From HKCCE3408 sp038530555 (GTDB lineage Bacteria > Pseudomonadota > Alphaproteobacteria > Rhodobacterales > Rhodobacteraceae), in contig JBCBCN010000005.1 of NCBI GenBank assembly GCA_038530555.1, positions 208,580 through 272,579 of the forward strand: a stretch of DNA of 64,000 nt, read 5' to 3'. Shown in pieces: positions 59,256-64,000 of the stretch; position 1 is the first letter of the stretch; each line of letters begins with the position of its first letter. A program made the translations under genes and the position numbers. A model generated the notes under the pieces. That model saw only the letters and a list, made by a program, of their open reading frames with translations. It made no database searches and was not told where the DNA came from.

Positions 59256-60002
59256 TCAACGGCCACCACCAACGTCGAGGATACTGCCCGTGCAGTAAGA
59301 CGCTTCCTCACCGCAAAGCCAGGCAATCGCTCCAGCGACTTCTTTAGCCGTAGCAGCGCGTGCCATAGGTACGTTTTTACCTAGTCGCCCGGCTCGATCT
59401 GGCTGGCCGCCGCTGGCATGAATCTCGGTCTCAATCAGCCCTGGGCGAACGCCATTCACCCGAATTCCTTGACCGGCAAGCTCTTTAGATAGCCCCACCG
59501 TGAGCGTATCGAGCGCGCCTTTGCTGGCCGCATAGTCAACATACTCATTTGGAGATCCGAGGCGAGCCGCCGCGGAAGAAACCAGAACGATCGCTGCTTC
59601 TTCTCCGCTCATCTGTTCTGGCAGATGGCGTGCGGCTTCACGCGCGAACAGGAATGAGCCAAGGATGTTTGTATCGAATATCGTCTGAAGGCGAGCGATT
59701 GACATGTCTGCAAGCGGCATCGACGGCGCAATGATCCCAGCATTGATGACAACCGCATCGAGCCTTCCGAATATCGCTGAAGCTTCCGCAAAAGCTCTTG
59801 CAACATCGTCCTCGCAGGTCGTGTCACTTTGGATTGCAAGTGCATTTCCGCCAGCCTTTTCGACGGCAGACTTGGTCTCACTCGCCGCGTCTTCCCCGGC
59901 CCGGTAGGTAAAAGCAATTTGCCATCCTCTTTGGGCCATCAGGATTGCGGTTGCTCGGCCAATGCCCCGCGATCCACCACTGATGAGAACTGCCTTATTC
60001 AT
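59256..60002 (-). CDS. short-chain dehydrogenase/reductase (FabG-like)
   Basis: 248 residues from ATG 60002. SDR marks: VLISGGSRGIGRATAILMAQ, LDAVVINAGIIAPSMP, Ser in IVLVSSAAARLGS, and YAASK in VDYAASKGALDTLTVG. The C-terminus SYCTGSILDVGGGR is typical of classical SDRs. The start overlaps the NUDIX stop by four bases. Confidence 0.93.
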   Translation of the reverse strand: MNKAVLISGGSRGIGRATAILMAQRGWQIAFTYRAGEDAASETKSAVEKAGGNALAIQSDTTCEDDVARAFAEASAIFGRLDAVVINAGIIAPSMPLADMSIARLQTIFDTNILGSFLFAREAARHLPEQMSGEEAAIVLVSSAAARLGSPNEYVDYAASKGALDTLTVGLSKELAGQGIRVNGVRPGLIETEIHASGGQPDRAGRLGKNVPMARAATAKEVAGAIAWLCGEEASYCTGSILDVGGGR

Positions 60003-60436
60003 CGCGATCTTTCTTGATTTCCATCTCGGAGCGCCAAGCCGAGGACAGTATCCACATCTTCGCTCAATGGTATGCTCCTTTCGAAGATATCGCGATGCGA
60101 GATCCATCGTGCATCGTACACGTCGTCTCGGGCTTGTGGTTCGCCAGCTATGTAATCACATCTTACCGCCACCAAATAGTAGTGGAATGCAGTACCACCT
60201 TGGGCGTCAGCAACGATTGTTTCTAATCCGGTCAGGGTGTGTGCTGGCTCAGCACAAATGGTTGTTTCTTCGTGCAGTTCCCGACATGCCGCTTCGCCGA
60301 CCCCTTCACCAAAGTCTACATGGCCACCGGGAAAACCCCACTTCCCGGCGTCAGGTTCGTTCTTCCGACGCACTAGCAGGAGCTCATTGGTACGAAGGAC
60401 AACGGCCAATGCGGCCAACTTAGGGTAAGTCATCAA
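59999..60436 (-). CDS. NUDIX hydrolase
   Basis: 145 residues (ATG 60436 or 60433). The Nudix box G-x5-E-x7-REUxEE is GHVDFGEGVGEAACRELHEE, preceded by LLVRRKNEPDAGKWGFPG. It hydrolyses nucleoside diphosphate derivatives; the substrate is unknown. Overlap with the SDR gene implies coupled translation. Confidence 0.94.
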   Translation of the reverse strand: MMTYPKLAALAVVLRTNELLLVRRKNEPDAGKWGFPGGHVDFGEGVGEAACRELHEETTICAEPAHTLTGLETIVADAQGGTAFHYYLVAVRCDYIAGEPQARDDVYDARWISHRDIFERSIPLSEDVDTVLGLALRDGNQERSR

Positions 60437-60594
60437 TCCGATACCTCATCACGTCTGTGCCGACAGTCACTGTGGTGATGCGCAAGCGTAACATGGGTTC
60501 ATACAGAGCTCTCGATCTAGAGCGTTCAAAAGACAGCGGGGCTAGACAACTCCCCTATGCAAGTTTCGACTGAGCAATTGTTTGAGCGTCAATA

Positions 60595-61359
60595 TCAGCC
60601 AAACACGAGCCCGCCATCGACCACGAGGTTCTGGCCCGTGATAGCCCGCGCCCATGGGCTTGCGAAGAAGAGAACGGCATCAGCGGCTTCTTCGGGTGTG
60701 GTCACCGATCGGAGCGGTGTCACGCCTGCTATATAGTCGAATACTTCGGCGGGCGTCGCGGCGCTTGCGTCGGTGGTTCTCAGCAAGCCGCCCGAGACCA
60801 TGTTCACCGTTATGCCTTTGGGCCCAAGTTCGGCTGCGGTCGTGCGCGTCAGCGCGAGCAATGCGGCCTTGGCCGAAGTGTAATCATGGTATGGGACGAC
60901 AGGATTTTGGACGAGGTTCGTGCCGATGGTGACGATCCGGCCAAAACCCTCTTCCGCCATGGCTGGTGCCGTTGCCTTAATCACGTTCAGCGCCCCTAGA
61001 ACCGCGGTGCTGTGCTGTGAGGCCATCTCTTCGGCTGTTAGCCTCTCGAGCGTCGATCTGGCATCACCGTTGAAGCTGTAATCGGCTAGCGCATTATGGA
61101 TGACAGTCGTAATCGGGCCAACATCCGCTTTGGCCTGCTTGACCAATTGCGCGACATCACCCGCCTCTTGCACGTCCGCGTGGAGGGCGATCGCCCGATC
61201 GCCGAGATTCGCGGCGAGCGTTTCCGCTGCGGCTTTGCTGTTACGGTAGTTGATCACCACCTTGGCGCCTTCACGGGCAAATGCGCTGGCGATGGCCGCG
61301 CCAAATCCACGCCCCGCCCCTGTCACCAACACGGTCTGTTCGCTCAGAGCTTTGCTCAT
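60595..61359 (-). CDS. short-chain dehydrogenase in the thiamine salvage operon
   Basis: 254 residues from ATG 61359. NAD(P) motif LVTGAGRGFGAAIASAFARE, HNALADYSFNGDARSTLERL (NAG replaced by NAL), and YTSAK in YHDYTSAKAALLALTRTT. Its ATG overlaps the thiD stop by four bases, so it is the last gene of the thi operon. Whether it acts in thiamine metabolism is unknown. Confidence 0.9.
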   Translation of the reverse strand: MSKALSEQTVLVTGAGRGFGAAIASAFAREGAKVVINYRNSKAAAETLAANLGDRAIALHADVQEAGDVAQLVKQAKADVGPITTVIHNALADYSFNGDARSTLERLTAEEMASQHSTAVLGALNVIKATAPAMAEEGFGRIVTIGTNLVQNPVVPYHDYTSAKAALLALTRTTAAELGPKGITVNMVSGGLLRTTDASAATPAEVFDYIAGVTPLRSVTTPEEAADAVLFFASPWARAITGQNLVVDGGLVFG

Positions 61360-62165
61360 GTTCTGTCCTTCCAAAGATCATAGAAATGGTGAACCGGCCC
61401 GTGGCCATGGCCAACTGTCTGTCGGTCCGCCGCTGCGATCGCGCCGGAGACGTAGCGCTTTGCCTCCTCAAATGCGGCGCTTGGTGGAAGCCCTTTCGCG
61501 AGCTGCGCAGCAATCGTGGATGACAATGTGCAACCGGTGCCGTGGGTGTTTTTTGTCGCGCTACGCGCGCCTTCAAGCCAATGCAGCGCCGCGCCGTCCC
61601 AGAGAACATCGGGGCTTTCATCACCCTCAAGATGCCCACCTTTCACCAACACGACGTCTGGGCCCATCTCGGCCAGCGCGCGGGCTTGCGATGCCATCGC
61701 ATCGCGGTTGGTTGCCTCCGGCTGCTGCAGCAGTTTGGCCGCTTCTGGCAGGTTGGGCGTGAGAACCGTTGCCAAGGGGACAAGGGTCGTGCGCAGCGTT
61801 TCCATCGCATCCTCTTGCAAGAGGGGTGCGCCGCCTTTCGCGATCATCACAGGATCGAGAATGATGGGAATATTGCGGTGATCGCCGAGTGCTTGGGCCA
61901 CAGCCAACGCAATTTCTGCCGTTGCGATCATCCCAATCTTAATAGCATCAACCCGGACATCGGCGAAAACCGCGTCGATCTGCGCTTTCACAAATTGCGG
62001 TGGCACAAGTTCTACGCCGGTCACGCCCTGCGTGTTTTGCGCCGTCAGTGCCGTGAGGGCGGCCATCCCATAGACACCATTGGCCGCGAAGGCCTTTAGG
62101 TCGGCCTGGATGCCAGCCCCGCCTGACGGGTCCGATCCGGCAATCGTGAGTACGTTTTTGATCAT
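61356..62165 (-). CDS. thiD: HMP kinase/HMP-phosphate kinase ThiD
   Basis: 269 residues from ATG 62165. MIKNVLTIAGSDPSGGAGIQ, LTALTAQNTQGVTGVELVPP, VLDPVMIAKGGAPLL-like (IILDPVMIAKGGAPLLQE) and the anion-hole motif NTHGTGCTLSSTIAAQLAKG are all present. It phosphorylates hydroxymethylpyrimidine for thiamine synthesis or salvage. It begins 2 bases after thiE. Confidence 0.96.
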   Translation of the reverse strand: MIKNVLTIAGSDPSGGAGIQADLKAFAANGVYGMAALTALTAQNTQGVTGVELVPPQFVKAQIDAVFADVRVDAIKIGMIATAEIALAVAQALGDHRNIPIILDPVMIAKGGAPLLQEDAMETLRTTLVPLATVLTPNLPEAAKLLQQPEATNRDAMASQARALAEMGPDVVLVKGGHLEGDESPDVLWDGAALHWLEGARSATKNTHGTGCTLSSTIAAQLAKGLPPSAAFEEAKRYVSGAIAAADRQTVGHGHGPVHHFYDLWKDRT

Positions 62166-62167
62166 GA

Positions 62168-62812
62168 TCAGTCCCCGGTCTTGAAGTGCAAAGCGCGACA
62201 AAGGTCTCGGGCCGCGCTTTCGGGGTCGGGCTGACCACAAATCGCCGAGACAACGGCGATACCGTCGCACCCGGTTTCGAGCATATTGGCGGCGTGTTCC
62301 TTCTTGAGGCCGCCAATGGCGACAGTCGGGAGCTGCGCCAGGCGGACCATCTCAGACAGTATCTCGAGCCCGATTGTCGGCTTGTGATCCGACTTGGTCG
62401 ACGTTGGGAACACTGTTCCCAAGCCAAGGTAATCAACCAGACGCGCGTCCGCTGCCGTTACCTGTTCGGGCGCCTCACATGAAAGGCCGATTATCTTGTC
62501 ATCGCCCAACCGCTGACGCGCCATGGCCAAGGTCACGTCGTCCTGACCGATATGAACCCCATCTACATCCGCCACCACGGCGGCTTCGAGATCATCGTTG
62601 ATGACGAGCGGGACGCCTGTCCCCGACAACGCATCTTTGAGCGTGCATGCTGCAGCGATACGGTCGCGCGTCGCCGCGTCTTTATCGCGCAATTGCACGA
62701 AACTCACCCCACCCCGCACCGCTGCGGTGACCGTCTCGACCAAGGCGGGACCGGGGCAAAGGATCGGGTCGGTGACAAGGTACAATCGCAGGGTTTCGGA
62801 ATTCAGAGCCAT
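62168..62812 (-). CDS. thiE: thiamine-phosphate synthase ThiE
   Basis: 214 residues. LYLVTDPILCPGPALVETVT, FVQLRDKDAATRDRIAAACT, VADVDGVHIGQDDVTLAMAR, and LGLGTVFPTSTKSDHKPTIG match ThiE. It couples HMP-PP and HET-P to thiamine phosphate. Overlaps the thiM end by 10 bases. Confidence 0.96.
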   Translation of the reverse strand: MALNSETLRLYLVTDPILCPGPALVETVTAAVRGGVSFVQLRDKDAATRDRIAAACTLKDALSGTGVPLVINDDLEAAVVADVDGVHIGQDDVTLAMARQRLGDDKIIGLSCEAPEQVTAADARLVDYLGLGTVFPTSTKSDHKPTIGLEILSEMVRLAQLPTVAIGGLKKEHAANMLETGCDGIAVVSAICGQPDPESAARDLCRALHFKTGD

Positions 62813-63585
62813 GAGACACGCGCTTCGCTGAGGTCACCCGGTTGCAACGTGTGGAGGGCATCGAGGAATGCGACCGAAAAACCGCCGGGCCCCTGTGCCC
62901 CCTTTGCCGCTCGTTCTCCCGCTTCGGCGAAATGCACGAATGCAGCGATTGTCGCGTCTAGGCTTGGCGCAACCGCGCCATAGGCCCCCACCAGTGCGGT
63001 TAGGGAACAGCCCAAAGCGGTGACTTTCGGCATCAGGCCGGAACCGCCGGTTATACGCGCGCTGCGCGTGCCATCTGTGATGAAGTCAACGGCGCCTGAC
63101 ACGGCAACTGTGCAGCCGTGGCGTTCCGCAAGGGCCAGGGCAGAGCTTTGCGCGTCAGTCACGCTATCGCCACTGTCCGCCCCTTTGCCAGAACCGGCAC
63201 CCCCGGCGAGAGCGATGATTTCGGATGCGTTGCCCCGCACGATTGTGGGTTTGAGCGCCAACAAATCCAACGCCGTCTTGGCGCGGTAAGGCGTCGCGAA
63301 ATGCGCGACAGGATCAAGCACCCATGGCAAAGCGGCCGCATTCGCGGCGATGGCGGCCGATTTCATGCTTTCCACCCAAGGGGCTGAAAGGGTCCCGATA
63401 TTGATCGTCAGCGCTCCGGCGATGGACGCGAAATCAGCAACCTCTTCGGGGGCATGAATCATTGCAGGCGAAGCACCCGCCGCGAGGGTCACGTTCGCCG
63501 CGATGTTCATTGCAACGTAATTGGTGATGCAGTGAACCAGCGGCGTGTTCGCGCGCAATGTCTCTAAAGCCGAGTTGGGTGTCAC
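62803..63585 (-). CDS. thiM: hydroxyethylthiazole kinase ThiM
   Basis: 260 residues from a GTG at 63585, with AGAGGAAAG upstream. TPLVHCITNYVAMNIAANVT, GASPAMIHAPEEVADFASIA and SGLMPKVTALGCSLTALVGA are ThiM features. It phosphorylates the thiazole alcohol for salvage. First gene after the TPP riboswitch. The ORF is open 19 codons further upstream. Confidence 0.96.
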   Translation of the reverse strand: MTPNSALETLRANTPLVHCITNYVAMNIAANVTLAAGASPAMIHAPEEVADFASIAGALTINIGTLSAPWVESMKSAAIAANAAALPWVLDPVAHFATPYRAKTALDLLALKPTIVRGNASEIIALAGGAGSGKGADSGDSVTDAQSSALALAERHGCTVAVSGAVDFITDGTRSARITGGSGLMPKVTALGCSLTALVGAYGAVAPSLDATIAAFVHFAEAGERAAKGAQGPGGFSVAFLDALHTLQPGDLSEARVSWL

Positions 63586-63634
63586 GCGGTCTTTCCTCTT
63601 CTCATCGAGCGGAAAGACGCGCCAAGCCCTTAAG

Positions 63635-63717
63635 CCTGACACTGCCTCCCTCCGCCGGCATTATCCGGTTCAGGTTCAAAGGGTGCTTCTCAGCCTCGCG
63701 GCGCCCCTGACACCGTT
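63635..63717 (-). promoter_or_regulatory. TPP riboswitch (THI element)
   Basis: The minus strand shows the conserved core GGGGCGCCGCGAGGCTGAGA, then GCACCCTTTGAACCTG and ACCGGATAATGCCGGCGGAG with the final GGGA. These match the TPP aptamer P2-P5 consensus (CTGAGA, ACCC, GAACCTGAACCGGATAATGCCGGCG in separate parts). It lies about 50 bases upstream of the thiM start. High TPP would shut off the thi operon, most likely by hiding the ribosome site because the GAGGAAAG sequence is close. Confidence 0.95.
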
Positions 63718-63810
63718 TAACATAAGCTATTGGGAGGAGAGGTCAAACATGGTCGGAATTGCCGGGAATCCTCCTGTGAAGCGTTCATTTGAACAGCGTT
63801 CGGCATAGGC

Positions 63811-63898
63811 ACCAGCGGCCCTGAGCTGCAGTTCATTTACTGATCAGGATGCTGCGGTCGCAACCCGAATTCCCGACATTCGCTGCAAGAGTGAAATC
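63811..63898 (+). repeat. dispersed intergenic repeat, copy 5
   Basis: AGCGGCCCTGAGCTGCAGTT, then GGATGCTGCGGTCGCAACCC and TCCCGACATTCGCTGC. Same orientation as the others. The 77-base repeat begins 25 bases after it, as the left copy begins about 31 bases after the 57513 copy. Confidence 0.7.
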
Positions 63899-63923
63899 TG
63901 ATAGAGGTCGAACTCACAGTTTG

Positions 63924-64000
63924 CGGACAAATCGCCAATTCGCTGCGGCTGCGCCAATGGCAGCTATCCGAGCTTGGTGGGGCAAGCTGCTACTCGATCT
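63924..64000 (+). repeat. perfect direct repeat, right copy, cut by window edge
   Basis: Identical over all 77 bases to 57622-57698. If it continues, it would enter the C-terminal codons of a minus-strand gene whose last residues are IE followed by a stop, as in the MFS gene, so a second MFS copy may lie just outside. Confidence 0.95.

Overview
The window looks like chromosomal DNA of a Rhodobacteraceae (Roseobacter-group) alphaproteobacterium. The basis is protein resemblance recognised by eye: an alpha-type 96-residue L28, a VPLPA-type C-terminal sorting tail, MmcB, DUF2161 and DUF6324 proteins, a RibB with a degenerate GTP cyclohydrolase II half, and an alphaproteobacterial LexA box (GTTC-N7-GTTC). 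No database search was run. Layout, first half (1-37.6 kb, GC-rich, mostly housekeeping): on the minus strand dnaG-rpoD is followed 7 bases later by a two-gene toxin-antitoxin cassette (55-residue antitoxin plus Doc/Fic toxin) and then hlyU (cut by the window edge). Next come three Flp/Tad pilus-type genes (tadG-like and two tadE-like) ending in a strong terminator, glutamate dehydrogenase, an orphan flagellar-rod-like gene, a 3-hydroxyisobutyrate-type dehydrogenase and an alpha/beta hydrolase. A 1.4 kb gene-poor stretch with short tandem repeats follows, then lepA, two diverged paralogues of an unnamed protein family (one with a 16-base repeat expansion that shifts its C-terminal frame), cobB, a copper-chaperone pair, rpmB, a DUF2161 gene, yjbQ and dodecin. 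The riboflavin genes are split: nrdR-ribD, then a kpsS-kpsD-kpsC capsule set on the other strand, then ribE, a spondin-domain surface protein, and ribB-ribH-nusB. SOS-box-controlled mmcB, a DUF6324 gene and an ECF42-type sigma factor with its YCII/DGPF partner complete this half. Boundary: tRNA-His (GTG) at 37.6 kb. Just beyond it come an AlpA-type regulator, a DUF6602 nuclease-like protein, a tyrosinase and small orphans, which suggests a genomic island or the decayed left end of one. Second half (37.7-64 kb, visibly lower GC and rich in regulators): small regulator-plus-enzyme modules, including MarR/membrane protein, acyl-CoA dehydrogenase/AraC, LysR/exported hydrolase operon, LysR/FMN reductase-SDR-membrane proteins, an ABC exporter, an MFS transporter and NUDIX-SDR. 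It ends with a thiamine salvage operon (TPP riboswitch-thiM-thiE-thiD-SDR). The gaps between these modules hold degenerate members of a dispersed, same-orientation intergenic repeat that I did not see in the first 37 kb. A perfect repeat of at least 77 bases flanks the 57.6-63.9 kb segment and runs off the window edge. Several genes are damaged or borderline: an in-frame TGA after the signal peptide of an exported hydrolase, an in-frame TGA splitting an orphan gene, and the repeat-driven frameshift noted above. No CRISPR array, rRNA, insertion sequence or complete prophage was seen.
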